From the NCBI RefSeq assembly GCF_947503465.1, contig NZ_CANNDN010000001.1, forward strand, positions 620,001 through 684,000: DNA of 64,000 nt, in the 5' to 3' direction. The position numbers were made by a program, and so were the translations under genes. The notes under the pieces are model-generated. The model did no database searches. It saw only the letters and a list, made by a program, of their open reading frames with translations, and had not been told where the DNA came from. Positions 20,184-28,357 of the stretch are shown one piece after another. Origin of the DNA: an uncultured Tateyamaria sp. (GTDB lineage: Bacteria; Pseudomonadota; Alphaproteobacteria; Rhodobacterales; Rhodobacteraceae). Every line of letters begins with the position of its first letter. Position 1 is the stretch's first letter.

Positions 20184-21050
20184 TTAGAAGTTGGTCAGGT
20201 TTGCGATGTTTCCGGTCGCGTGGTTGATGATGTTCGTGACCGTGCGACGCGGCGACGTTTTGGCGCCGATCTCGTACTGCAACCCGAATGTCACGACATC
20301 AATGTCGTCCGCACCATCCGCGTTGAGACGGGAATAGGCGATCTCAGCACTCGCACCCGGAACGAATTCGTATTTCGCACCGATCGATATCGAATCCAAA
20401 TCGTCACCAAGGCTGACATGGGCCAATCCGCCAGTTACGTACGCCTTGTCGAAAACCTGATATTCACCACTGACCGCAAGGATATCCAGATCGTTGACGG
20501 ACAGGAAATCTGCGCTCAAGCCATAGCGATTTGTGTCATAATCTGCATACAACGAAACCAAAGTCTCGGATTCTATTTCCACCAGATCAATTCCAACACG
20601 TCCATTCTCCGTCACGTCCCACGTGCCGAATACCGAATAGACCGTATCGCCTAGATCGCTCGCTTCGCCAACGGACAGTCCCAATGCGAATTCGCTGAAA
20701 CTGTAGAACGTAAACAATGACACAATGTCAGAGTCGCCAAAGTCTTCTACGTCGAATTCCGAATAATCCAGACCGACCGATACGCCATTTTGGAATGCGT
20801 AGGACCCGCCAAGAGACAGCGTGTCAAGCGACAGGTCTTCGACGTCCAACCGTCCTGCCTCTCCGGAAAACGTGAAGTTTCCCGCCAAAAATTCGATACT
20901 TCCGCCATAAGCCTCGACATCAACATCCGCGTTGCCGTTGTCAAGATTATGGAACGTGGCAAATGCGTTCGCATAGCTCACCTCCGCCGCAGCGGCGCTT
21001 GCACTTAGCGACGCCACGATAATCCCGAGGCCGATTGATTTCGTTTTCAT
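20184..21050 (-). CDS. Outer-membrane beta-barrel (porin-like) protein
   Basis: A 288-residue exported protein with a clear signal peptide (MKTKSIGLGIIVASLSASAAA, cleaved near residue 21-22). The mature part is acidic and made of alternating hydrophobic/polar strands with tight acidic turns, as in a 12-16-strand barrel; there are no cysteines. The last barrel-like strand appears to be VTFGLQYEIG, after which a polar 28-residue tail ends in phenylalanine. It resembles small porin-type proteins of roseobacters, but no specific family was recognised. GAGGG precedes ATG 21050. Codon use is visibly less GC-rich than in neighbours. It has its own terminator. Confidence 0.75.
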   Translation of the reverse strand: MKTKSIGLGIIVASLSASAAAAEVSYANAFATFHNLDNGNADVDVEAYGGSIEFLAGNFTFSGEAGRLDVEDLSLDTLSLGGSYAFQNGVSVGLDYSEFDVEDFGDSDIVSLFTFYSFSEFALGLSVGEASDLGDTVYSVFGTWDVTENGRVGIDLVEIESETLVSLYADYDTNRYGLSADFLSVNDLDILAVSGEYQVFDKAYVTGGLAHVSLGDDLDSISIGAKYEFVPGASAEIAYSRLNADGADDIDVVTFGLQYEIGAKTSPRRTVTNIINHATGNIANLTNF

Positions 21051-21172
21051 ACTGCACCCTCAATACTAGTGATTTGGTAGCGTTCCACTAACCTTTGGGA
21101 ATTGGAGGTTACAGCCGATATCTCAGAAATTTTTTCAGAAACTGAATGCGGTGCAGTATTGCAACGCCCTGT

Positions 21173-21196
21173 AACCGGATCACAAATGACCCGGTT
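21173..21196. promoter_or_regulatory. 24-bp inverted repeat upstream of the barrel-protein gene (possible operator)
   Basis: Arms AACCGGATCA and TGACCCGGTT around CAAA: ten pairs, one a G-T wobble. It lies 123 nt upstream of the barrel-protein start and 70 nt beyond the M32 carboxypeptidase stop codon. It has no T-run, so an operator is more likely than a terminator. Confidence 0.35.
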
Positions 21197-21265
21197 TGTT
21201 TGCACAAATCTGCTGACTTTTTTGCGGCATCGCGTGATGTCAATGTTGTTGAAACGGGACGAGGT

Positions 21266-22741
21266 CTACAATTTGTAAATACCACTGAATTTATCTTTTA
21301 GATACGCCAGCAATGGCTCAGGGCCCGGTGCAGATCCGCTCGCCCGTTCAATGATCTCTCGCGGCTGGTACAGGCTGCCATGCTTCTGCAAATTGTCCCG
21401 GAGCCACCCCGTTGCTGAAGTCGTGTCACCCTTCGCGAGCTGCGCATCCAAATCTGGCACCGCACCGCGCAGCGCTTCGTAGAGGCAACCTGCATACACA
21501 TTGCCCAGCGAATATGTCGGGAAGTACCCGAACAGCCCCACGGACCAATGCACGTCCTGCAAAACCCCGTTGGACGGCCGGTCAACCGCATAGCCAAAGT
21601 CGGCCTCGAACCGGTCATTCCATGCGGCCTCGAGGTCGGGCACACCCAGATCACCAGACATCAGCGCCCGCTCCAGATCAAAGCGCAGCAAGACGTGCAA
21701 ATTGTATTGCACCTCGTCCGCCTCTGTCCGGATATAGCCGTTGGAAACCCGGTTTACGGCCGCATAAAACGCGTCTTCGCTGTCGATACCGAAGTCCCCA
21801 AACGCATCCCGCATCTGGCCGTAAAGCCAACCGGTAAACGCGCGGCTGCGTCCCAGCTGGTTTTCATAGATTCGGCTCTGGCTTTCGTGAACGCCCATGG
21901 ACACGCCCCGTCCCAGCGGGCTCAGCAAATAGGCATCATCGATGTTCTGCTCATAGCAGGCGTGCCCAACCTCGTGGATGGTTGAGTAAAAGCAATTGAA
22001 CGGGTCATCCGGGTTGGTACGTGTGGTGATGCGCACATCGCGCCCCGACCCCGAGGAAAAGGGGTGGACGGCCTTGTCGATCCGGCCGTGACCCAGATCA
22101 TAGCCAAAGCGCTGCGCGAGCGTCGCGCTCAGGCGCAACTGCGCCGCTTCATCAAAAGAACCGGTCAGGCCCTGCGGTGCGGGCTTGTCCAGAATGGCGG
22201 CCCGAAGGTTCGTCAGCGCCGGGCGCAGCGCACCGAACATGGCCTCAAGATCTGCGCCGGTTGTGCCGGGTTCGTAATCGTCCAGCATCGCATCATAGAT
22301 GTCCCCGCCGCCGGCCAGGGCGGCCCCTTCTTCGCGCTTCAGGCTGACGACTTCGGCCAGGACCGGGGAAAAGGCCGCATAATCATCTGCCTTGCGCGCC
22401 TCGGCCCACTTGCCCTGTGCGGTCGAGGTGACGCGGGCAATCTGTGCGGCCAGATCGGCGGGCACTCTGTTCGCGCGATCATAGCTGCGCTTGATCTCGC
22501 GCAGCTTCGCGGCTTCAACCTCATTCAAGGTGGCGGGATCAATTCCAGCCAGCCAGTCGCCCACTTTCGGATCTGTCCGGCGGGCATGAAGGACGCTCTC
22601 CATCGCGGCCATCTCTTCGGCGCGTTGGTCGGCTGCCCCGCGCGGCATCACGGTTTCCTGATCCCACCCCAACCGGCCCGCAACCTGACCCAAGGCCTGG
22701 GTTGTGTGATCAAAGGCCAAAAGATCGTCAAATGCGGGCAT
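21266..22741 (-). CDS. M32 metallocarboxypeptidase (carboxypeptidase Taq family)
   Basis: A 491-residue zinc carboxypeptidase that trims amino acids from peptide C-termini in the cytoplasm. The HExxH zinc motif is in FYSTIHEVGHACYEQN, the family-specific HESQSRIYEN supplies the third ligand, and HPFSSGSGRDVRITTR is the M32 fingerprint. Start ATG 22741 shares one base with the ctaA stop codon (TGATG), with GAGGAA upstream inside ctaA, so the genes are translationally coupled. The frame stays open into ctaA but that extension is not family-like. Confidence 0.93.
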   Translation of the reverse strand: MPAFDDLLAFDHTTQALGQVAGRLGWDQETVMPRGAADQRAEEMAAMESVLHARRTDPKVGDWLAGIDPATLNEVEAAKLREIKRSYDRANRVPADLAAQIARVTSTAQGKWAEARKADDYAAFSPVLAEVVSLKREEGAALAGGGDIYDAMLDDYEPGTTGADLEAMFGALRPALTNLRAAILDKPAPQGLTGSFDEAAQLRLSATLAQRFGYDLGHGRIDKAVHPFSSGSGRDVRITTRTNPDDPFNCFYSTIHEVGHACYEQNIDDAYLLSPLGRGVSMGVHESQSRIYENQLGRSRAFTGWLYGQMRDAFGDFGIDSEDAFYAAVNRVSNGYIRTEADEVQYNLHVLLRFDLERALMSGDLGVPDLEAAWNDRFEADFGYAVDRPSNGVLQDVHWSVGLFGYFPTYSLGNVYAGCLYEALRGAVPDLDAQLAKGDTTSATGWLRDNLQKHGSLYQPREIIERASGSAPGPEPLLAYLKDKFSGIYKL

Positions 22742-23886
22742 CAGGAGGTTCCTCGTATGGATGTGGCAATTGGATATGCCGCAAGAAAACGGGCCCGCAG
22801 GATCAATGCCCACAGCACGACGGCCAGGATCTGATGCAGGATCGCCACCTGCCATGGGGCACCATACAGCACCGTCACGATGCCCAGCACAATTTGCAGT
22901 GCCATCGCGGCAAAAACGGCGTTGAAGGCAAATCGCGTCGTTGGATGCGCAGATGCGCGCCCGCGCAGCCACACCACAACGGCAAAGACGAAAAGCAGGT
23001 AACCCGTCACGCGGTGAATGAACTGCACAAGGCCCGGGCTCTCGAAAAAGTTCCGCCACCAGGGCTCGAACACAAAGGCGGTCGCGGGAAACACCTGCCC
23101 GCCCATGAGCGGCCAATCGGTATAGCTGCGCCCCGCGTCAATACCGGCCACCAGCGCACCGATCAGGATTTGCAGAAAGGCAAAGTGCATCAGCCCGGTG
23201 GACATGGAAAACAGCTTGTCCTCCTTGGACCGGCGCGCCTGCATCAGGTCGCGCTCGTGGCGGCCAAGCAGGTAGGTGTACCAGGCGATAAAGCCCAGAA
23301 TGACAAAGGCCAGACCCAGATGGGTCGCAAGCCGGTAGCTGGCCACGTCCAGCATGCCTTCGCCTTGTGTCACGCCGCTGGCGACCATCCACCAGCCGAT
23401 GGCCCCTTGCAGCCCTCCCAGCACGCCCAGCCCCAAAAGGCGCGGCGTCCAGCCTGTAGGGATCTGACGCCGCAGAAGAAACCAGAAGAACCCGATGGCC
23501 CAGACCAAGCCAATGACACGGCCCAGTTGCCGATGCCCCCATTCCCACCAGTAGATCACCTTGAAATCTGCCAGCGTCATCCACTGATTTTGCAGGCGGA
23601 ATTCGTCGATCTGCTGATACAACGCGAACTCGGCCTCCCAATCGGCCTGGTTCAGCGGCGGGACGGCCCCGGTGAAAGGGCGCCATTCGGTGATGGACAA
23701 CCCGCTGTCGGTCAGGCGGGTCAGTCCGCCCACGGCGATCATCACCACAACAAGGGCAAAGAGCATCATCAGCCAAACACGGATCGCACCGCGTGCGCCG
23801 CCCCTGCCCTTGTCGATCACACCTGTCTCGACCACCTGCTTTTCGGTGGTACCCACCTCTTCGAAGATACTGCGGTTCTTTGCCAT
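22741..23886 (-). CDS. ctaA: Haem A synthase
   Basis: A 381-residue inner-membrane protein that oxidises haem O to haem A for aa3-type cytochrome oxidase. About eight membrane helices are visible. Haem-ligand histidines lie in WWEWGHRQLGR and in IHRVTGYLL, and the N-terminal GGLTRLTDSGLSITEWRP is the family signature. The 380-residue length and lack of a paired-cysteine loop fit the alphaproteobacterial type. It lies between trmJ (59 nt upstream) and the M32 peptidase (overlapping by one base), so the three genes probably share an mRNA. Confidence 0.95.
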   Translation of the reverse strand: MAKNRSIFEEVGTTEKQVVETGVIDKGRGGARGAIRVWLMMLFALVVVMIAVGGLTRLTDSGLSITEWRPFTGAVPPLNQADWEAEFALYQQIDEFRLQNQWMTLADFKVIYWWEWGHRQLGRVIGLVWAIGFFWFLLRRQIPTGWTPRLLGLGVLGGLQGAIGWWMVASGVTQGEGMLDVASYRLATHLGLAFVILGFIAWYTYLLGRHERDLMQARRSKEDKLFSMSTGLMHFAFLQILIGALVAGIDAGRSYTDWPLMGGQVFPATAFVFEPWWRNFFESPGLVQFIHRVTGYLLFVFAVVVWLRGRASAHPTTRFAFNAVFAAMALQIVLGIVTVLYGAPWQVAILHQILAVVLWALILRARFLAAYPIATSIRGTS

Positions 23887-23945
23887 TTCGGTCCCGGTCT
23901 TTGGTCTTGGCAGAACCTAAGTCTGCGATGGGCCAAGGTCCAGCG

Positions 23946-24674
23946 TCACTGGCGCGACGCCCAGCGGACCATCTGACGCAGCATGCCGTGCAAGGTCTGC
24001 ACATCGGCGCGCGTCAGGGGCATCCGGCTCCACAGATTGCGCAGGTTCATCTTCATGCTAGGGGCCTTGTGTTCGGGAAAAAAGAAGCCCGCTTCCTCCA
24101 GCCGTTCCTCGAAATGGCGGGCCAGGTGGTCAATCTCGCGGCCCTCGGCCCAGTCGGTGCCTGCCATCTCGGTCACCTTGTGTTCGATCTCGGCGCTGGC
24201 GCGGCGCCACTCGTAACCTACGAGCAACACGCATTGGGCCAGGTTCAGGGACGGAAACTCCGGGTTCACGGGCACTGTGATCAACGCGTTGGCCTGGGCC
24301 AGATCCTCATTTTCCAACCCGGCCCTTTCGGGCCCGAACATGACGGCCACATGCTGGCCCCCGGCCATCCTGCGGGCGGCATCCTGCATCGCGGCCTCGG
24401 GGCTCAACACGTCCTTGGTCATGTCCCGCATTCGGGCCGTGGTGGCGTAGACATAGGTGCAATCACTAACGCTGCCGGCCACATCCGGGTGCACGGTGGC
24501 GGCATCCAGAACACGACCCGCCCCGCTGGCCATCGCCACGGCGGCCGGGTTCGGCCAGCCGTCACGCGGATCCACGATGCGCATCCGGTCCACGTCAAAG
24601 TTCAGCATGGCGCGGGCCGCGGCTCCGATGTTTTCGCCCATCTGCGGGCGCGTCAGCACAAATGTCGGTGTCAT
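23946..24674 (-). CDS. trmJ: tRNA (Cm32/Um32) 2'-O-methyltransferase, TrmJ-type SPOUT enzyme
   Basis: A 242-residue SPOUT (SpoU/TrmH) methyltransferase expected to methylate ribose 32 in the tRNA anticodon loop. Motif 1 is RPQMGENIGAAARAMLNF, motif 2 is VAVMFGPERAGLENEDL, and motif 3 is VNPEFPSLNLAQCVLLVGYE. ATG 24674 opens the conserved N-terminus TPTFVLTRPQ; a longer open frame upstream is not family-like and no clear ribosome site is visible at either place. First gene of the trmJ-ctaA-M32 set. Confidence 0.88.
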   Translation of the reverse strand: MTPTFVLTRPQMGENIGAAARAMLNFDVDRMRIVDPRDGWPNPAAVAMASGAGRVLDAATVHPDVAGSVSDCTYVYATTARMRDMTKDVLSPEAAMQDAARRMAGGQHVAVMFGPERAGLENEDLAQANALITVPVNPEFPSLNLAQCVLLVGYEWRRASAEIEHKVTEMAGTDWAEGREIDHLARHFEERLEEAGFFFPEHKAPSMKMNLRNLWSRMPLTRADVQTLHGMLRQMVRWASRQ

Positions 24675-24720
24675 GGCGGGCCATCTACCGCGACCCACCC
24701 CGACCGACAATCCCCTTCAC

Positions 24721-24748
24721 TTGGCAAAATAAACTTCCGCCGGAGGCA
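24721..24748 (+). repeat. Dispersed intergenic repeat, CCGCCGGAGGC variant
   Basis: TTGGCAAAATAAACTTCC followed by GCCGGAGGC, in the space between the divergent trmJ and ThiE-like genes. A second example of the same pattern, in opposite orientation, is at 31169-31201. The GCC/AAA/ACTTC core resembles the first part of the CTTCTTCTGGCC copies. Confidence 0.4.
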
Positions 24749-24811
24749 TAAAAGTTGTTCAAGCCCATCGGTTTGGGCTAGAGCCAGCCCAAGACCAAAA
24801 GGACGACGCCA

Positions 24812-25426
24812 ATGAGTGACCCCGAGCAGCCGCAGCTTTACCTTCTGACCCCGCCCGTGTTCGAACTGTCGGTGTTCCCGGATCAACTCGCCTCGGTTCT
24901 GGATGCGCACGACGTGGCCTGCATCCGCCTGGCGCTCGCAACCCGGGACGAAGACCGCATTTCCCGCGCGGCCGACGCGTGCCGCGAAGTGGCCCATGCG
25001 CGCGACGTGGCAATCGTGGTGAACGACCATGTAGGATTGGCCGAACGGCTGGGACTAGATGGCGTGCACCTGTCGGACGCCGCGAAATCCGTACGCGACG
25101 CGCGCAAGGCGCTTGGACCCGATGCCATCGTCGGCAGTTTTTGCGGCACGTCTCGCCATGATGGCATGACAGCGGGCGAAGCGGGTGCGGACTATGTGGC
25201 GTTCGGTCCGATCACCGGCCTCGGGGACGAGGCAGCCGCCGATGACGCCCTGTTTGCCTGGTGGTCCGAGATGATCGAGGTGCCCGTGGTCGCCGAGGGT
25301 GGCCTGACCGAAGCCACGGTCAAGCGTCTGTGCCGCATCACCGACTTCTTCGGCGTCGGAGAAGAGATCTGGGGCGACGATGACCCGGCGGCCGCCCTCG
25401 CCCGGCTGATGATCCCGCTGGACTAA
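24812..25426 (+). CDS. Thiamine phosphate synthase-like protein (ThiE/TenI superfamily)
   Basis: A 204-residue TIM-barrel protein of the ThiE/TenI superfamily. Support comes from QLYLLTPP at the N-terminus, VAIVVNDHVGLAERLGLDGVHLSD, GSFCGTSRHD and EAGADYVAFGPITG. True ThiE has a GPIFxTxTK loop binding the pyrimidine pyrophosphate; here it reads GPITGLGDEAA, without the threonine-lysine pair. It may therefore be a ThiE relative without synthase activity. AAAGGACG precedes ATG 24812. Its stop overlaps the convergent HupE gene by 4 nt. Confidence 0.75.
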   Translation: MSDPEQPQLYLLTPPVFELSVFPDQLASVLDAHDVACIRLALATRDEDRISRAADACREVAHARDVAIVVNDHVGLAERLGLDGVHLSDAAKSVRDARKALGPDAIVGSFCGTSRHDGMTAGEAGADYVAFGPITGLGDEAAADDALFAWWSEMIEVPVVAEGGLTEATVKRLCRITDFFGVGEEIWGDDDPAAALARLMIPLD

Positions 25427-26616
25427 AGAAGCGTCCGTTCAATCACCCAATAGATCGCGATCACGGCAATGATCAGCGACCCGGTCACGGACCAGGCGCG
25501 GAACATGACATTGTAGTCTGTGATCGTCTCTTCCTGCCCTTCAAGGTCGGACATCCGCGCGGCCCGCACGCCCAGCCACAACGCAATCGCGGCAAGTGCA
25601 ATGACGGTCAGCTGCCCCAGTTCCACCCCGATATTGAAGCCGATCAAGGCAGGAATGAACTGGCCGTCCGGCAATCCGAATTCCCCAAGGACCGATGCAA
25701 AACCCAACCCGTGCAAAAGGCCAAAGCCAAAGATGATCACCGGTCGCCACGTGCTCAGACCCCGGGCAAAGATGTTCTCGATCGCCACATAGACAATCGA
25801 GGCCGCGATCAGCGGCTCAACAATGCTGCCGGGAATGTTGACCAGCCCCAGCGCTCCCAGGGCCAGCGTGACCGTGTGGGCCAGTGTGAACGCTGTGACC
25901 TGCCACAGCAGCGGCCCGATCCGCGTCGACAGGAAGAACAGGCCAAGGACGAACAGGATATGGTCCAGTCCCTTGGGCAGAATGTGATCAAACCCGACTG
26001 GAATGTAGGCCCCAAAAGTCTGCCAGCCTGACGCCGCATCCCCGCCGGATACCGAAATGGCACCACTGTTCCCGCCGCCACTGATCAGACCGGTATAGGG
26101 CGCATCGACCCCCTGTTGTCGCAGAATCAGGTCACCCGCGCCGTCAGGCCAGGCCACCGTGATCTGTTTTGTCTCCGCTGGGACAGCAGCACTGAGCGCG
26201 ATATCCGAAACCCGGGCAAGCTCTTGATTTGCAACTTCGGGCACCGTCACGGTGTCCAGAACAAGGGTTAACGGTGCGCCATCGACTGTCACAATCGGCA
26301 GGGCATTCCAGACGTCAACGAGGTCCGGCGCTCGCGCGGCCACATCGGCCCCGCTCAGTGCACGCAAGGCGTCATAATCCGCCGCATTCTCCGCATTGTC
26401 GGTGTCGGCCACCGCATCCAGATCTATGCCGGACAGTTGCGCCTCGATGTTGGCGCGCACGTCCAGGCGCAAAACCTCGCCCTCCACTGTCACGTCGGCG
26501 ATTGTTGGCACAACTTCGTGAGCCGCAAGCCCCTGTGCCCAAAGTGAACAGCAAAGAGTTGACAAAACCGCCCAAAGCCGCAGCTTCAAAGGCACTCGAT
26601 CAAAGGCATCCGGCAT
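25423..26616 (-). CDS. HupE/UreJ-type membrane protein with periplasmic N-terminal domain
   Basis: A 397-residue protein. Residues about 1-33 are a signal peptide ending LWAQGLAA, so the mature protein would begin His-Glu. A periplasmic domain of roughly 190 residues follows, then about six to seven membrane helices starting with IPVGFDHILPKGLDHILFVL, the HupE/UreJ signature with conserved Asp/His pairs; a second one is GFGLLHGLGFASVLGEF. HupE/UreJ proteins are linked to nickel (sometimes cobalt or copper) uptake. ATG 26616 has GGGGAAG upstream. The start codon overlaps that of the divergent DUF4198 gene, which encodes another exported protein with metal-transport connections. Confidence 0.85.
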   Translation of the reverse strand: MPDAFDRVPLKLRLWAVLSTLCCSLWAQGLAAHEVVPTIADVTVEGEVLRLDVRANIEAQLSGIDLDAVADTDNAENAADYDALRALSGADVAARAPDLVDVWNALPIVTVDGAPLTLVLDTVTVPEVANQELARVSDIALSAAVPAETKQITVAWPDGAGDLILRQQGVDAPYTGLISGGGNSGAISVSGGDAASGWQTFGAYIPVGFDHILPKGLDHILFVLGLFFLSTRIGPLLWQVTAFTLAHTVTLALGALGLVNIPGSIVEPLIAASIVYVAIENIFARGLSTWRPVIIFGFGLLHGLGFASVLGEFGLPDGQFIPALIGFNIGVELGQLTVIALAAIALWLGVRAARMSDLEGQEETITDYNVMFRAWSVTGSLIIAVIAIYWVIERTLL

Positions 26617-27418
26617 GTATCTTCCCCGACTTTTTCTTGCGCTTTGGTGCGCCATCCTGACCACAAGCGCAACCGCTCATGAGTTCTGGATCGAACCCGA
26701 AGTGTATCAAGTGCCGCCATCGGGTAAAATCATAGCGCGTCTCAAGAACGGCGAGACATTCGAGGGCGTGAACCTGGCATATTTCGAACGCCGGATCGAA
26801 CGGTTCGATGTTGTGGTCGGTGACACCATCCGCCCGGTCGAGGCGCGGATGGGCGACAACCCCGCCCTGGATGTGCCGGCCCCGGTGGGCGGGCTTGTGG
26901 TGGTTGTGCATGAAACAACGCCGTCGCTGCTGACCTACAAGGAATGGGCGAAGTTTCTGAAATTCGCCGACCACAAGGATTTTGCGGATATCGAGGCGCG
27001 CCATGCGGCCAATGACTTTCCCGCACCTCCTTTCAAGGAACGCTATACCCGGCACGCCAAGGCCCTCGTTGCCGTGGGGGACGGCGCCGGCCGGGACCGG
27101 GCGCTGGGTCTGAAAACCGAATTCATTGCCCTGACAAACCCCTATGCCGCCGATTTTGACGGGGCGATGCGCGTGCAGGTTACGTTGGACGGACAGATCA
27201 GGGCGAACGCGCAAGTCGAAGTGTTTGACCGTGCGCCAGACAATACCGTCACGGTGAGCCTGCACCGCACCGATGCAGAGGGAATTGCGACAGTGCCGGT
27301 CCAGCCCGGCCACGCCTACCTGTTTGATGCCGTTTCCATTGCACCGGTCGCAGACACCGATACGGACGCTGTCTGGGACACCTTTTGGGCGGCGCTGACC
27401 TTCGCGGTTCCGGGCTAG
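26615..27418 (+). CDS. DUF4198 periplasmic protein (putative metal-uptake component)
   Basis: A 267-residue exported protein of the DUF4198 family, related to the periplasmic component of cobalt/nickel uptake systems. The signal peptide MYLPRLFLALWCAILTTSA ends at ATA, leaving HEFWIEPEVYQVPP as the mature N-terminus; a histidine at position 1 is typical of the family and could bind metal. The rest looks like beta-sandwich domains (KNGETFEGVNL, LKTEFIALTNPYAADF). The ATG at 26615 overlaps the start codon of the HupE gene on the other strand in the palindrome CATG, so the two promoters and ribosome sites lie inside each other's 5' coding ends. Confidence 0.85.
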   Translation: MYLPRLFLALWCAILTTSATAHEFWIEPEVYQVPPSGKIIARLKNGETFEGVNLAYFERRIERFDVVVGDTIRPVEARMGDNPALDVPAPVGGLVVVVHETTPSLLTYKEWAKFLKFADHKDFADIEARHAANDFPAPPFKERYTRHAKALVAVGDGAGRDRALGLKTEFIALTNPYAADFDGAMRVQVTLDGQIRANAQVEVFDRAPDNTVTVSLHRTDAEGIATVPVQPGHAYLFDAVSIAPVADTDTDAVWDTFWAALTFAVPG

Positions 27419-27463
27419 CACGGCGCCCTTGCCACTTGAGCCCGAGAGCGGCACAAGGCGGAC

Positions 27464-28357
27464 ATGACAAAGACGCCCGACATTCTGTGCATTGGATCGG
27501 TCCTGTGGGATGTGATCGGACGTGCGCCGCTTGCCATGCGCCAGGGCTCGGACGTGCCTGGGCGCATCACCCGCCTGCCCGGCGGCGTCGCCATGAACAT
27601 CGCGATGACGCTGGCCCGCTTTGGGCTGACACCTGCCCTGCTCAGCGCGATTGGCCGCGACGCGGAAGGGGATGAATTGATTGCTGCCTGCACGGCACGT
27701 GGCATGATCACGGATACGGTCTACCGCTCGGAAGACCTGCCAACGGACCAATACATGGCTGTCGAAGGGGCCAACGGGTTGATCGCGGCCATCGCGGATG
27801 CCCATTCGCTGGAAAGTGCCGGCGCCAAGATCCTGCGTCCGCTGACCGATGGCACAATTGCGACCACCGCAGCGCCCTATGCGGGTCTTGCCGCCCTTGA
27901 CGGCAATCTCACACTTGATCTGCTGAACGAAATTGCAACCAGTCCCGTTCTGGCCCAGGCAGACCTGCGCGTGGCACCGGCGTCACCCGGCAAGGCCGAG
28001 CGGCTGGGGCCGTTCCTGACCCATGGACGCGGCACGCTTTACGTCAACCTTGAAGAGGCGGGATTGCTGTGCCAGCGCGGCTTTGACACGTCGATCGCGG
28101 CGGCGGAGGGGCTTTTAGATCGCGGTGCGGCGCGGGTTCTGGTGACCGATGGCGGCAACACAGCGACCGAAGGGACATCACAGGGCCTGATCAGCGCCAC
28201 GCCGCCGCAGGTCCTGGTGACCCGCATTACAGGCGCAGGCGACACCTTCATGGCCGCCCATATCGCGGCGGAACTGCGCGGCGCGGACCGGAACGGCGCG
28301 CTGCACGCCGCCCTGGAGGCGGCGGCCATCTACGTATCAGGAAAGACACCGACATGA
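27464..28357 (+). CDS. psuK: PfkB-family carbohydrate kinase, probable pseudouridine kinase
   Basis: A 297-residue ribokinase-fold kinase. LCIGSVLWDVIG and the GG-rich LPGGVAMNIAMTLARFG form the N-terminal signature; ITGAGDTFMAAHIA holds the catalytic aspartate. The pseudouridine call rests on its 4-nt ATGA overlap with psuG: together the pair phosphorylates pseudouridine to its 5'-phosphate and splits it into uracil and ribose-5-phosphate. AAGG lies 8 nt before ATG 27464. It starts 45 nt after DUF4198 and could share its transcript. Confidence 0.88.
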   Translation: MTKTPDILCIGSVLWDVIGRAPLAMRQGSDVPGRITRLPGGVAMNIAMTLARFGLTPALLSAIGRDAEGDELIAACTARGMITDTVYRSEDLPTDQYMAVEGANGLIAAIADAHSLESAGAKILRPLTDGTIATTAAPYAGLAALDGNLTLDLLNEIATSPVLAQADLRVAPASPGKAERLGPFLTHGRGTLYVNLEEAGLLCQRGFDTSIAAAEGLLDRGAARVLVTDGGNTATEGTSQGLISATPPQVLVTRITGAGDTFMAAHIAAELRGADRNGALHAALEAAAIYVSGKTPT

